From: Biscogniauxia marginata
Taxonomy: Eukaryota > Ascomycota > Sordariomycetes > Xylariales > Xylariaceae
Direction of reading: 5' to 3'
Length of the DNA stretch: 64,000 bases
Assembly (NCBI GenBank): GCA_022695795.1
Contig: MU404161.1
Coordinates: 62,001-126,000, forward strand
In this document: piece by piece, positions 9,909 through 22,247 of the stretch
Position numbering within the stretch: the first letter of the stretch is position 1
How the letters are laid out: each line of letters opens with the position of its first letter
Program-made: the position numbers and the translations under genes
The notes under the pieces: generated by a model
The model's input: only the letters and a program-made list of their open reading frames with translations
What the model was told of the DNA's origin: nothing
Databases searched by the model: none

Positions 9909-12900
9909 GATGGTGGGTAGGTTCAGTCATGGAGTAGGCTGTAACTTGAATCTTAGTAACCCCCACACGTGATCAGTTATAAACGTTAAGTATTACGGGG
10001 CGTCAAGAATGTGTACGACAGTAAGCAGATAGTCTCAAGGAAACCGGTGGCTATATAGGACGCAAAGGTATGATGAAAACTATGTCACAGCTGATGAAGT
10101 TCGAAACTTTAGAGTTTAGTAACAAGCCAAGGAGGGTAACGAAGTTTATATATGAGGAGTATGACGCCAGATGGAGCTACCCAGGTAAATAACCCCGTTG
10201 ATATGCCGAGCATCAACCATAATATACGAAAGGAAAGTGCGATACAAATGTATACCGTGTGGTACTTCTGAAGCGCAACTTCAGGGAGGGAAGGTGTCGA
10301 CATTGAAACACATGGTGATATTGGCAAAGAGAAGCGTGATACTTCCCATCCTTGGACCCTCAAGGCTCACATTCAGATTTCAACCCCTTTTGGGGTAGAC
10401 AACCCACGAACGCTCCAGTCATGATCATAGAACAACGCCGCAAACACGCCGAGAGGTGGGGGGTGGGGAATGGATACATCACCAGGCTCGACTATTTCAT
10501 AGACATATCGTAGGTAGCGATACCGTATCACTTGGCAAGTCCGTTGGCGAGGATGGTATTTTGTGATTCTCTATAGGAAATAGCCACATCGGCAGGGACG
10601 GACCGGAGGTGCGAGTTTCGGGTGCTCGAGTAAGACAAGCCACCTAGACACCCACCTAACGTTGTGCATGGAACCCGAGTGGGGGGAGTCTGCCACAGGA
10701 AAGAGGCGACTTAGCGGATAGGGCGGCCTACGATCAGGACGGAGCGGAGCAAGGCACTCAAACAGATCAGTTCCTTTATGCTCCTTAGTCGAAATCTTGG
10801 ACGGGTCGTTGTTCCTGATAAGCTAGTATCATAGAGTGGCCATAGAGTCGGGGCTGTGGCAGCGTGTTAAACAAGTGATCTATCACTCGTGACATCGTCT
10901 ACTACCACCTACGTATTCATTAACTCGGGTTCCAGAGTCGCACGTAGGCGGTAAAACGAATATTGCTTACCCTCCAACACACACTCGGGTAGGGTCTAGC
11001 GTTCTCCTGAGTGGCAGATGACAGGAAAGACGAGTTGGATAGCTAGCTAGCTCGGTTTCCGGAAACAATAGCTGGTGAATCCTTGTCAAAATGTCGGTGT
11101 TACCCAGGTCATACTCCCTGGCGAGCGACCAAATCGCCGGGCCATGGCAATATGGATACGTACGCCGACTGTGACAAGCTTAGCGGAGTGCCTTTCCTGG
11201 AACTGTTGGAAGGTGAATGTGTAGATGCGGCCCTTTGTAGGCGTAGTATAGGTAGCACTACTACGTGGTACCGCAGGAGAACTGGATCGGGGAAGGTGAT
11301 CATCCCGTTGAACCGATTCCGAACTCGTCCCACGACATGGACTAGAGCGCCGAGATGGGGCTAGCAGTTACCGAGGGATATTCCCTGTTGATCAAACAGC
11401 TCGAAACATGGTGAAGGATGGAATTCGAGATAGGTAGATCTAATACCTAGGTGCTTCCGGAGTTGATTGATGACAGTGTAAGGGGGTGGTGCCGACGGTA
11501 GGTAAGGATGACAGTTCCATGCGTAGATGTAGATGACACGAAGGAAAATATGTCAATGGAAGCATTCGAATGCTTCTAGGTCAGGTACCTCCCCCAAGTA
11601 CCTAGGTACAGTAGTCTCGATTATGTAATAAATCGTACCCACTTAGCTACGCTAGAAGAGGATTAGGTTTGGTGGTAGGTCGGCCTAAAAATTGGGTCTC
11701 GATAAGCGATCCGGATTCCCGGCCCGGCGTGTCCCTAATTGGAAAGTTTCCAATTAGGGACACGTACGTAGTAGGACCTCACTTCGAGATTTCAACTTGC
11801 CTGGACCTTTCAATTCCATGTCCCCGTTATAGCTGTCAGTATGGCTGCTTCCCCCCCTGTTTAAAATGTGGTGAGCTGAAGTTCGAATAACGGCACTAGC
11901 CCTTCTAGGAAGCCTCGCTATCTACCATGTTTCGACGAGTTGTTACTACAGCACTTGAAAGCTTGGCCATCTCGGGATGGCTTTGTTACAATGCATGGTT
12001 CAAAATGCATGTTAATGAACTTGCATACAGGGCTTGGTGGATGCTTCTCTGACCTGGAAAACAGGCCCACCACCTTAGCAGATCTACGGCGAAATTCTTT
12101 CCGTGAACCACACCTTGTCCCATCGAAACACATACCATAATATGGGGTCCTTAGATGTTGACTTCTCAAAATGAAAAGGAAATTCGTTATGCCTTTTCAC
12201 GGTCACTACCATCCCCTACCCTGCCCACCCCGCTCTCTTATAACCTATATGTTTCAGAGGGCATCTCTACAAACTTATTGATGCTGAAACGTTTTTATTA
12301 AGCCGTGTCGCAGACCTCCATAGTCTTGGTTTTATTGCACTTTTTATTCAAGCTCATTTGTGCGAGACCAACTGTTCACTTGAACTTGGTGTGCGTATAT
12401 GCAATAGATTATCTTGTACATTGCGTCTTGATTCAAGGAATCTCTGCGCCTAGAATAGATGGGTACATTTATATACGAATTCGGTGTTTTGAAAGTCTTG
12501 ACCCCAAGCTCGCTGTCAGGCAGAACAAGAACCATAGCTCTTGTTTTAATGAAAGGCGGCAGTCTAAATTGGGAATACTGATTTTTGTTCAGGTAGAAAA
12601 TATATGTTCGCCACAATGACAGAACCCACGCCGACATCCGCTCAGCGACCCGGGGCCGATATCCTCGGCCGGCCAAATAGAACACACCGATATATTCGGG
12701 CGGTGTCTGTAATTCTCCCAGGTAACTTCGGTATCCAACAGGAAACATTATGCGATGAGACACGCTCATGAGTTTTAGTGCCTGGTGATTGTCTACCAGC
12801 TGTACAGGTATGCGTACATTTGGTCTATCTAATATTCTTATATGGCGACTAATGATAGTTGAAGCTGTATTTAGGTTCCTACTCTCTGTCTTCACAGGCT

Positions 12901-13191
12901 TAACGAAAGTAGACTGCGGAAGAAGCACGTATACAAGACTCTATCATTACTGGGGATCAGAAGTTTTGGATTAACGCTTGCCATTTTTAGTTTGATACGG
13001 TACCTAGGTAGACAGCGATATAAATCGTTTGTACTAGGTCGGCTTGATATAGTTTTGGGCAAGTTCAAGCAAACGGATATCCGGACAAAACGTTTGTGCT
13101 TGTATAGGGTTAGCCACGAATACCGCATTCACTCATTTGGGCGTAATCTTTTCAAAATACGTTGCCGTTTGAAAGCTACTGTGTGCGCAGT
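9909..13191. other. Long gene-poor region with a perfect hairpin
   Basis: 3.3 kb without a supportable gene. Base composition is mixed rather than uniformly AT-rich. The only long frame (minus strand, 12344-12928) lacks an ATG at its start and any recognised motif. A hydrophobic minus-strand frame at 10109-10363 is likewise unassigned. The inverted repeat at 11728-11764 is listed separately. Confidence 0.55.
11728..11764. repeat. Perfect inverted repeat, 18-bp arms, 1-base spacer
   Basis: The left arm at 11728-11745 (CGTGTCCCTAATTGGAAA) is the exact reverse complement of the right arm at 11747-11764. This would form a near-loopless cruciform in DNA. It belongs to no gene I can see and could be the remnant of a small inverted-repeat element. 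Confidence 0.9.
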
Positions 13192-14440
13192 ATGCCTCCT
13201 GGAAACGAGACTCGCCGACGTCAATCCTGGTCATCCAGTCGTCGGACATCATTGTCGACCCCACGCAACTCATCCCATACCACAGTACCACAGTCACCGG
13301 ACATGGAACTAATATCCCTGCCTTCTTGTGCTATTACTACATCTACTCACGCCGATCAACAAGAAGATCGGCCAGTCCAGAACTCGAGACCTAGACCTCT
13401 CCAAATGTTGAGGTTCTGGAGAGAGCATGTCACTGTAAATGTCGACCATAAAGACAGCCGCGATCACCTTGGTATGTAAACTAGTTTCATTGATACGTTT
13501 AATGCGTCTAGTCACTAGAACGAGTGTTCGGTACCAACCCATGGCCGGGGGAGGGTATTACGGTATTCTGGGATAAAACTAGCTCGGAACTTCTATCCGC
13601 AGCCTTCTCAGCAATTTATGCTGCATATAACTTGCAGTCTACCCTAGGTACCTACATATATCTTAAGTGATATATACGTATACATCTACTATACGAGATT
13701 ATCCTTGGGGGTATACAGAGTTTGTCACAAGTTCTAAAGATCGGGAAAGCTCCTGCCGAGGCTCAACCTCTAGTTCTACAATTATGAACTTCGGATATAA
13801 AGAAACCTTGAGTTTCTAGATCCATACACATCGGCGATCTAGTTACGATGTTTTATTTCAATATCTGCATCCATTCTTCCTCATGAAGTCGATATGAAAG
13901 TTATTTAATATTTCAAGGAGAGCTACCATCCAGTTTAAACTGGTTATGTCCAATTTTACCCATAGTGGTTCCATTTCCAATTAACTTAGGCATAGGCTAA
14001 CACTTATTATTATAATACAGCACTCGAGCGGACATTTCTGGGTTACATGCGTACTTCAACTTTATTGGCCCTCACAGGTGTAGTGGTTGCTCAATTGACC
14101 CTCCTACAGCAACGCGATACAGGATTCGGCTATTCACATGTAGGAAGACCGCTGTCAATATTTTGTCATGCGTCCGCGATATGGACCGTGTTGTCTGGTG
14201 CTGTCCGAGCATGGCGATACCAACGCGCCCTAGTACAGGGTAAAGCCCTTTCTGGAGGGTTGGAATGTAACTCCATTGCTCTGTTAATCCTTGCGGTAAG
14301 TCGAAGCGCGTGCCCGATTCTGAGGCAGACGCACGCGATATATAATATTATATAGGATTATAGCTAATGTCTCCTCAATGCAGCTTATCGCTGTTTTCAT
14401 GGGCGTCACCATAGCTATTGACGCGGTGCCTCATGAATAA
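13192..14440 (+). CDS. DUF202 (YidH-type) small membrane protein, 203 aa
   Basis: Three exons: 13192-13471, 14021-14295 and 14384-14440. The first junction (donor GTATGT, branch CTAAC, acceptor ATACAG) joins H-L to A-L-E-R-T-F-L-G-Y in phase. The result is the contiguous DUF202 signature SRDHLALERTFLGYMRTS found in many fungal and bacterial YidH-like proteins. The N-terminal 75 residues are Ser/Thr/Arg-rich and probably disordered. Three hydrophobic segments follow at about residues 103-123, 137-157 and 178-198, a typical three-helix membrane unit. The biochemical role of the family is unknown. Intron 1 is 549 bases, about ten times the local norm; intron 2 (14296-14383) is ordinary. No partner gene is evident. 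Confidence 0.85.
13930..13943. repeat. 14-base perfect palindrome in DUF202 intron 1
   Basis: CCAGTTTAAACTGG, self-complementary, inside the 549-base intron. It may be chance. Confidence 0.8.
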
Positions 14441-16079
14441 GTGAACAATTCACTCGTGCCTATTCTCACTTACGGGATTTCGGGAAGTCCTTGGAGAGAT
14501 GCGCAGTCTCTGGAGCCCCGTGACCTTGGGGTTTCATATTACCCCAGCCAGAACCATGAGCGCGGTGGCACCTCGTATACTCCAGAAGGTGAGGCTAGCA
14601 CATCACGTGGATGCTCCATGACAACCATTTTGGCACCTAGGCACGCCTCTCCGACGGCTTTTCTTACTTGAATTGAATCTTCAGGATAGCTTACCTATTG
14701 CAAATGACGACGTGGTTGAAGTTTGTTTGTTAGGTCGATGACAAGCAAGGGAGAAAGTTGACTTGAGGCGCGGCTGGGGCGGTCTGATATTAAGTATTAC
14801 ACCATACTAACTACAATACCAAACAACTACCCCCAGGAACACTACTGACGAGAATAATCTTTCGGACGGAACTCAACACAGGCAATGGTTGATATTGTGC
14901 CGTCTCTTGGCAATGTACAATGCGGACCCTCCTTTCATGATCAGATAACTACTACATCGGGCCTCGTCACCGCCCAATAATAGCCGGGAACTGATTTTAA
15001 TTCCCCGCGATGTCACTCATGTGGCATATAAGGCATATAATATTAGAAGACAAGGGGACAATATGTGAGGCTTAGGTTTCATCTACCTCACGTGTCGTGT
15101 GACGCCACATACCTGTTTTATATCACATGTTCTTAGCCTTATAGGATTAATTCTCTCGATGATCATTTCCCCAAATAAGCTTATAGCATCCTTTACTGTA
15201 TGATTCGCGTAATCTTCATGAAGTACCCTTTAACCTGTCCCCGAGGCCGAGAAATGTCCTCGACAAAACTCCGAATTCAATCTCTCCGTCCCCTTCTCAT
15301 CGGCTGATACTTCTTTCTTCTTCTAGACCCACGGGAAGGAAACCTTCATCCACCTTTTACCAATCAAACTTCATTGTGTCTTGGCTGCATGGCATGTGCC
15401 GTTGCTTCCCGTCTCTCCCCCGGGTTACCGAGACAGACAGCTAGAACCCCCACGCACTCACCGTCCCCAATGCACATACATACTATATAAACACATACGG
15501 AGGATATATAGGACAGTGGGGTTTTCTTTTAACCGAATGGTATGACGTTTGAAGTACAAAGAAAACAACGAGAGAGGCGACAGCTCCGAGCTAACACCCC
15601 ATGGAATTCTATTACGTTTGACGTAAGTGAGCTATGGGTCTCTCGTAACCGGGGGCTTTCACGTACGGACAATTGGCCATAACAGAAATATAATCAAATA
15701 TATTTAGCCTTAGTGCTACATATCAGAGTAGCCCTAGAGCAGCTAGAGAAGCCTCAGTGGTAGAATATCAGTTCTATTTCTTTATCGCCTTATGTTACTT
15801 ATTAGTCGTAAAAGCAAAAAGCGTACACTGGCATTAAACCAAATCGCCGAGATAATCTTAGATATAATTGCGAGGGATGTGTTATTCTAATCGAGAAGTC
15901 CCTCATGACTGTAGAAAATCCTCTAGTTTTATAATTAAGTCCTTTCGGGAACATCTAGATGGAGATTTTTTTCACCATTGTATGTATTATGTTTGGGAAA
16001 TCCGTAACCTATGGTTAACTACCGGTATACTGGAGTATAAACCCTTCTTTGAATTGCCACTTCTTGGTGATATCAATTC
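14441..16079. other. Intergenic, no gene seen
   Basis: 1.6 kb of mixed composition. A plus-strand frame at 15868-16086 shows no recognisable domain. Confidence 0.6.
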
Positions 16080-17196
16080 TCAATGAGTCCTGCCTTCAAC
16101 CGAGCCCTCGATACCCTCCAGGTCACTATAAAGCCTCCATTGATAATCTAGGCTTGGGTCATTAAACCTTGCCTTTATATCTAAAGTTTCAATACGCCTC
16201 ATATCCTCTGGCTCCAGTTGAAAATCCGCCTCGGTATTCTCCTTGATTTGCCAGTCGACGGTGCTCTTAGGGATAACGGACCGGTTGTTGTTTACGCCCC
16301 AAGCCAGTACAATCTGGACGACACTCTTCTTATACTTACGGCCTAGCTCTTGTAGAAGAGGCTGGTCGATGATTCTGGTCATGTGTGATACCTCTTTGCT
16401 CCAGCCGGTCTTCCTGTAGAAATCGTTCATGTTACCCAGCGGGCTGAACTGAACCACATGGATCCCATGGGATCGGAGCCATTGGTTGAACGATTTCTGT
16501 TGCAAGTATGGGTGGACCTCCATTTGATGGACAGCCGGAACCTTACACTAGTATTAGCTCGCGCGCCTGACGTCCCTTCTAGCTCGATGTTCAACTTACT
16601 ACTGAACACTCTCGCATCAATATCTCCAACTCGCCTTTGCTGAAGTTAGACACGCCAATCGCCTTGGTTTTGCCTGTTTTCAAGAGATTCTCCATTGCCT
16701 TCCACGTGTCCACGAAAGTGGTCTTCCCTGAGATCATCTTCCCATCGCTGTCCCTCGGGAAGCGCTCTTCACCTCTCGCAAATGTGCAAGGATAATGCAT
16801 CATGAGCAGATCGACATAAGGCGTTCCAAGGTCCGCGAGAGAATCATCCAGCGACTTCTCAACATCGTCAGGATGAAAGCTATTGCACCATAGTTTTGTT
16901 CCGAGAAAGATCTCTTTTCGAGGGACAGCGCTGTTCTTTATACCCTTTCCGACCTGCTTCTCGACATCGTATACCCGCGCTGTATCGATCAGGCGCAAGC
17001 CTGACTTCAGCGCCCGACAGACAGCATCTTCCTGGGCATCTGGATCTTGGAAAGTGCCGAAGCCGATGGGAGGGATTTTGGCACCCGTGTTCAAGGTGAA
17101 TTGTCTTAACCGTGTACTGATTTGGCGTGCCGATGGAATGCGCAACTTGGATCGGCCAAGTGCAGATGAGCGACTCAATGAGTTAAAGAAAGCCAT
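16080..17196 (-). CDS. Aldo-keto reductase with mitochondrial-type leader, 352 aa
   Basis: Two exons, 16600-17196 and 16080-16541. The intron (16542-16599, donor GTAAGT, branch GCTAAT) joins ..MRECSV to VPAVHQMEVHPYLQQ in phase 0. The protein is an NADPH-dependent aldo-keto reductase. The catalytic tetrad is complete: Asp71 and Tyr76 in DTARVYD, Lys101 in LGTKLW and His134 in MMHYP. GVSNFSKGEL and IPKST, the latter in the cofactor-binding region, are also present. I chose the ATG at 17194-17196; the frame continues upstream but without another ATG. The first 32 residues are rich in Arg and Ser with no acidic residue, like a mitochondrial presequence, which is uncommon in this family. The substrate is not determinable; fungal relatives reduce glyceraldehyde-like and other aldehydes. 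Confidence 0.9.
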
Positions 17197-17856
17197 GGTG
17201 TGTGGGAAGAGGAAGTCAAGTTCCAGGCCAAGTGATCGCTTATGCTTGACGAATAGCGCACAAGAATGGCTATGGCTCGTAACCGAGTAGCAAAGAGAGT
17301 CCAGACTGTTTGACACAGGATATCTCGTTATTAGACCAATGGGGGACAGCGGACGGCTGAGGGCAACCTAGTGGTTAATGGAGAACGTGACCAATAATTG
17401 TGCTTCCAAGGAAATAATTGGCCTAAACTACAATGTGAACTAAAATCTCCGCTTTAGTTTTAACGACACTCGTCTCGAGGGAAGTCTACGCTGTGGGGTT
17501 CTGCAGTCGTCTGTCTAATTAGGTACCTAGGTAGGTAGGTAAGCAGTGGTCGGTATTGGAGCAACGTTTAGTGGAATACCTAGTCAGATACATGAACCGC
17601 GGTGATGACAGGCCTTCTTCTAGTTTCTCGACCCGACAGTTTAAGTTGTAGGCTTATTACATTTGGTGGAATATCAGGTACTATGAAAATATATCTCTAT
17701 TACAAGTGAAATCCTAGAAACAATATACCGGTGGCAAAATGAATTATATTCACTTTGCAAGGTATTGAAATTGGCTGGTCGTCGCGGTTGTCTAGATGCT
17801 TATCTCCCGGGTGAAGAGGAGTATACTAGGTAGGTATAATACTTTTCCTATACGAA
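17197..17856. other. Intergenic, no gene seen
   Basis: AT-rich promoter space for the aldo-keto reductase, with a CCTAGGTAGGTAGG tract near 17524-17540. Confidence 0.6.
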
Positions 17857-18704
17857 TCACTGCAAACTCACAGATATACCTCCATCTACAAGTAACTGCG
17901 CTCCCGTGACAAACCGACTTAAATCACTCGCCAAAAACACAGCAGGCCCTCCCAAGTCTGCCGGCTCGCCCACACGCCCTAGGGGTATCCGATCCTCCAA
18001 ATATTTCAGCTTCTCTGGCACGGCCAGGTCATCCACCGCGAGCTGCGTCCTGGTAGTGCCGGGTAAGAGTGCATTACAGCGAATACCATATCTTCCTAGA
18101 GCGCAGGCCTGGGACTGCATCATAGAGAGAACTGCAGCTTTCGTCGGAGTGTAGTGAACTTGCTGCGCGCCGCCCAGGTGAGCGCTGATGCTACTGATAC
18201 CGATGATGCTGCCGCCACGATTCTGCCGAACCATTTGATTTGCGCCCGCCTGGGTTGTCCAGAATGTCCCGTTAACGTTCGTCTGAATATGGGCAGCCAG
18301 CGTTTCTTCATCTAGTCTGGCGCACCCTGGTGTATAAGCATTGGGGCGCTGTCGATGAGAGGGGGGATCCGGCCGGCAACAACTCACGTCAAGAAGTCAC
18401 GAAATTGGCTAACACCCGCGTTCGCCACGAGCACGTCCAGCGAGCCGAACTTGTCTACCGTCTGCTCGACCAACTCGGTCCCCGTCGCGCGCTTCCTTAT
18501 GTCCCCCGCAACGCCCATCAACCGACCCGCATTCCTGCCGCCAATTTCCTTTTCTAGGGTCTTGAAATGCTCCAGCGACGCGGAGTCGCCTAAAAAGTTC
18601 ACTGCCACGGATGCGCCGTGACGAATATAATCCAGTGCGATGGCACGACCGATGCCCGTTACCCCGCCCGTAATAATAGCCACTTTGCCAGCGAGAAGTG
18701 CCAT
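17857..18704 (-). CDS. lraA: Short-chain dehydrogenase, L-rhamnose-1-dehydrogenase-like, 258 aa
   Basis: Two exons, 18388-18704 and 17857-18316, with an intron at 18317-18387 (donor GTGAGT). I chose the acceptor that restores SQFRDFLT-LDEETLAAH, because the more upstream candidates break the frame or lengthen the loop. Classical SDR features are present: the cofactor motif TGGVTGIG (residues 12-19), the NAG motif, Ser148, and Tyr161 with Lys165 in YTPTK. Segments such as GGSIIGISSISA, QACALGRYGIRCNA and IPLGRVGEP closely resemble fungal L-rhamnose-1-dehydrogenase (LRA1/LraA), which oxidises L-rhamnofuranose to L-rhamnono-1,4-lactone in the non-phosphorylated pathway. No lactonase, dehydratase or aldolase of that pathway lies in this window. 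Another sugar or polyol dehydrogenase remains possible. Confidence 0.85.
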
Positions 18705-19147
18705 CCTTGGAGTCTTCGCTGCTATGTAGGTGAGGGAGGCTATTAGAGATATAAGGCTGGTGGAATGAAATGCAGATATACTCTTAGAAATGAAGAGTAC
18801 CTAACGAGCTTTCATTGAAGTATCTTTTTAGTGGCGTCTCCCGCGATGACTTACCTGTTCTGTACGTTTTAGGGTAGATCAGAGCTCGCTATTGGCTACT
18901 AGTTTCTTAGTAGTGTTGGTCCGAGTGTCTACTAGTTATGCGGGGTTTTATACTCCATTTTCGAGTTCAAGACCCTCGATGCCAAACTCATCAAATAGAG
19001 CATAGAATTCTGATTTGTACATGTAGCACTCAAGAATGCTTTTTGTATATTAATTTTTTGACGTAGTCCCATATTTCACATATGTGCACATCAAACCAAC
19101 ATATTACAGGCCAAAGGTCAGTGTTTTGTATAAAATGATAATATCAA
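18705..19147. other. Intergenic, no gene seen
   Basis: Promoter space of the SDR gene, AT-rich towards its right end. Confidence 0.6.
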
Positions 19148-19516
19148 GTGAACTTACTTCCAACGCCACCATTCACAGGAATGTCTATCGATGTGGTATA
19201 ACTGGCCGCATCACCGGGGAGTTGATAGGCATAGGCACCGCCAAATCCTTGCACTTGATGGCACCAGACTCCTCGACAATCTTGCCGATTGCGGCGCTGA
19301 TGCCGGATTTGTCCGTGACATTCGCCGTGAGATAACCCAGGCTGCCTGAGAAGAAATTGCTGCAAAATCTTTCCCGGGTTCTGCTACGCCGATGGAGTAG
19401 ACTTAACTTACCCCAGTGATAAGACAGTATTCCGTAAAGGTCAGGTTAACCCCGCGGTTGCCACCCAGTTAGGCGATCTCTTTACCAGCCAAATTCATGG
19501 AGCGGTTTGGTGCCAT
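19148..19516 (-). pseudogene. Decayed short-chain dehydrogenase fragment
   Basis: Reading from ATG at 19514-19516 gives the SDR-like start MAPNRSMNLAGKEIA. Then comes an in-frame TAA where the cofactor-binding strand should be, then LGGNRGVNL, corresponding to the Gly-rich motif. After a possible old donor (GTAAGT) the frame resumes as ANVTDKSGISAAIGKIVEES, a typical SDR helix. A shifted frame then gives IDIPVNGGVG, equivalent to the IDILVNNAGVG motif. The catalytic Tyr-Lys half is missing. This is a truncated, frameshifted and stop-containing relic. It is not a simple copy of the neighbouring intact SDR, whose Gly motif and helix differ. Confidence 0.7.
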
Positions 19517-22247
19517 GTTTGAAGCGGCCGGCGCGAAATAAGTAATAATCTGGAATTTGAATAACTACTCGATTTTGAAAAGCGCCGAAGCCCTCCTGTA
19601 TATATGTGTAAATACAGGTGACAAGGGTCGTATAGCCCCATATTTCAACAAACCTACGTGTAGCGCTTTCCCCGCTCTCTGTATAGAGCGGACATGAATA
19701 TAACATGTCTTGCCCCGCACGCCACCTACTATTCGTAGGCGATGGTAGGAACCGCTACTTTACACGAATTCGCCATATGAGTAAAAATCGAAGTACAGTG
19801 TGCTCTATAAAAACTCCATAACCATAGTCACCAATGAAGAATGATAGCTAATGACGGAGCCGAAGAAGGTTTTGAGGAAAAACCAGTCCGTCGCTTTAGT
19901 ACGACAAGAACTACGCACTCTTCTTGAGCTTATTAAGGGACCTACCATTTTGAAGGCATACTCGTTTCGTTTAGGAATGTTAATTATCCATTGCCATATA
20001 GGTAGTTAATCAAATTAGTATGTAGTCCTTAAAAGGCAATCAAATGTCAAAATGCTTGTATACCTAATACAACCTCTATGAAGTCCTCCGTGTTAAGATA
20101 ACAACAAATATATTATTGATTTATAGTTTAATTAATTACCATACTGATTATTTTATTAACATGATAACAATGTTGATGCGTGTTTAACTACTTAATATCG
20201 GGTTGATAACTCGAATGCAAAATAAATAAACTGGATTACATTAATATTCCTCATTATATTATAAATGTTAACCATATAATGTGTCTTATTTTATATCGTA
20301 AAGGGTACTATATAAATATATTACTATAGCCAGAGTAGATATTCGTTCCGCACTTTCAATGAAATAACTAGTGGTTAAGAAATTGCTAAAGGCGTGTGTT
20401 CTCTTTAGGTTGGGTAGCTAAAAGCGCTGTTATTCAAGATGATTATTCTGTCGGGGCCTTTATTCGACCCACTAGCGTTAGGAGTAAGTCTTCCCCCTTT
20501 GTATTACATGTATTGTGGGAAGGTGTGGGCCACTTCACCTAATTTAGCCTTAGCTTAGATTTCGTCAGCCCGAAATCTCTGAATCAACCATCCTTTCTAC
20601 AACCTCTTTTCTTTTCTTTGGTTTTGCAGCCAGACAGTATTACTGACTAGATTTCAAAGACACAGTAAAAATTGGAATGGTAGAAAGGGATAAAAAATTA
20701 ACTTCGCTCTAGCCTACATGTAGTTTAGAGCTAGTAGATGGAACTATTGATACCCCGCGACAAGTGTTGAGCTTCTCTCAAGTAGGTAAACTACCTATTC
20801 CTTTTTACTAGTCTATATTCAATTAGAGGGAACGTATAGTTGTTAATAGTATAAATGGATCTAACCTACCAAAAATAGTGCCACCCTCGAGGATGGGATC
20901 ATTCTCCGACGGCAGGGATTACAAGGCAGGAGTCCACGGTGTACGTTTCTCCTTAAAGTTTGAAAGAATAATGATGAATAGGTAGGCATTCAGCGATGAT
21001 GCCTACCCGGCGCTGTCCTACCATAAGTGCTGTCTTACCACAACAGCATTTGCCCTCCCTCAACACGACAATTAATAAGGCTTAGGGAGCCAAAGCAGCT
21101 CTATATACCAGGTAGGTGGTAAGGTAGGTAAAAGCGGCTTTGATAACGAAGGTACCGGAACAAACCTTAGGTACGGAGTGGAAAATGTGGCGTAGTAGGT
21201 ATCCGGCCCGGCGGGGGGGTTTGCAGATTTGTGGCTGATTAATGGGTGGCAACGTAAGCATGCCCCATGCGCTCGGAATAGTGGATACGATACCTGCAAG
21301 TTATCAATTGCCGGAGGCAAGTGGAAGCGACTACGTAGCCAATGGCAAGATCGGACGGGTTGCACGCGCTGACTAAGAATTCGAGCAGGAGGGAAGTGTA
21401 AGAAAATAAAGCAGCATTGGAAGCCACATTTTTTTGATGCACCTGACGCACATGACAGGAATAAATAAGTAGTGTAATATCGTCATCATCGCTGTGCGTG
21501 TTTCCGATTCGGGATTTCCTACGCCTTTACCGATCTGACGCGAAACAAGGAGTTTGGAAAAGGATTCCACCGCCATTACCACCTCTTTTTTCTTGTCACT
21601 TGTTATTTGCATCCGACATCCATCAACATCAAACAAAACAACCGACCACTTGCACCGAGCTTCGTTTCGATGGATGCATATACTACCTAGTACCCTACTT
21701 ATAGACCAGCACTAGTATTCCGTAGTTGCCGCATCGCGCCATGTGAGCTGATTTGATATCCACCCGAACTAAAAACTAGCTCCACAGGAATGGGAAGGGA
21801 AAAAAAACCGCCTCGACGCTTTCTTTCTCTCCTCCTCTCTCTCTGTTCTGCAGTAAACGGTCAACGGGCCAACTACAGGCACCACACCGATAACGAGTTC
21901 GCCAATCGACCGCTGTGAGCGAACTTCATGGGCCGAATCAGAAGAGTCTAAAAGGGGGACTTTCTGCGGCGATTGCCATTCTATCTTTGCCAAAAGTTTT
22001 GCCTTTCGCCTTTCTCGCGACCCGGGTTTGGCCAAACTCTTTGCTGCTTCTAGCTCTGTTTGTTTTTCTCCGAGTCGCCACTCAATTTATTAGGTCGGAC
22101 TCTTGCTAGAGTCTTCGGTTCTCGAAACTTTTCCTTCCTACCGCAACAAACGAGACGAGGCGACCGACGATCGCGAACAAGCGAACCGACGAAGATACCG
22201 CGTCTCCCGACTGTCCAGTCCCATCCTCGCCCGAATAAACCGCCGAT
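19517..22247. other. AT-rich intergenic block and 5' region of zinc transporter
   Basis: About 19950-20350 is strongly AT-rich (many ATTA and TATA runs), resembling DNA altered by repeat-induced point mutation or simply neutral AT drift. The final 500 bases or so are GC-richer and pyrimidine-rich and probably include the promoter and 5' leader of the zinc transporter. No gene is supported. Confidence 0.55.

Noticed and set aside
10109..10363. Hydrophobic minus-strand frame
   Set aside because: A short hydrophobic stretch without flanking exons or a family resemblance.
12344..12928. 194-codon minus-strand open frame
   Set aside because: Starts at GTG, has no recognisable motif, and lies in a gene-free region; probably a chance frame.
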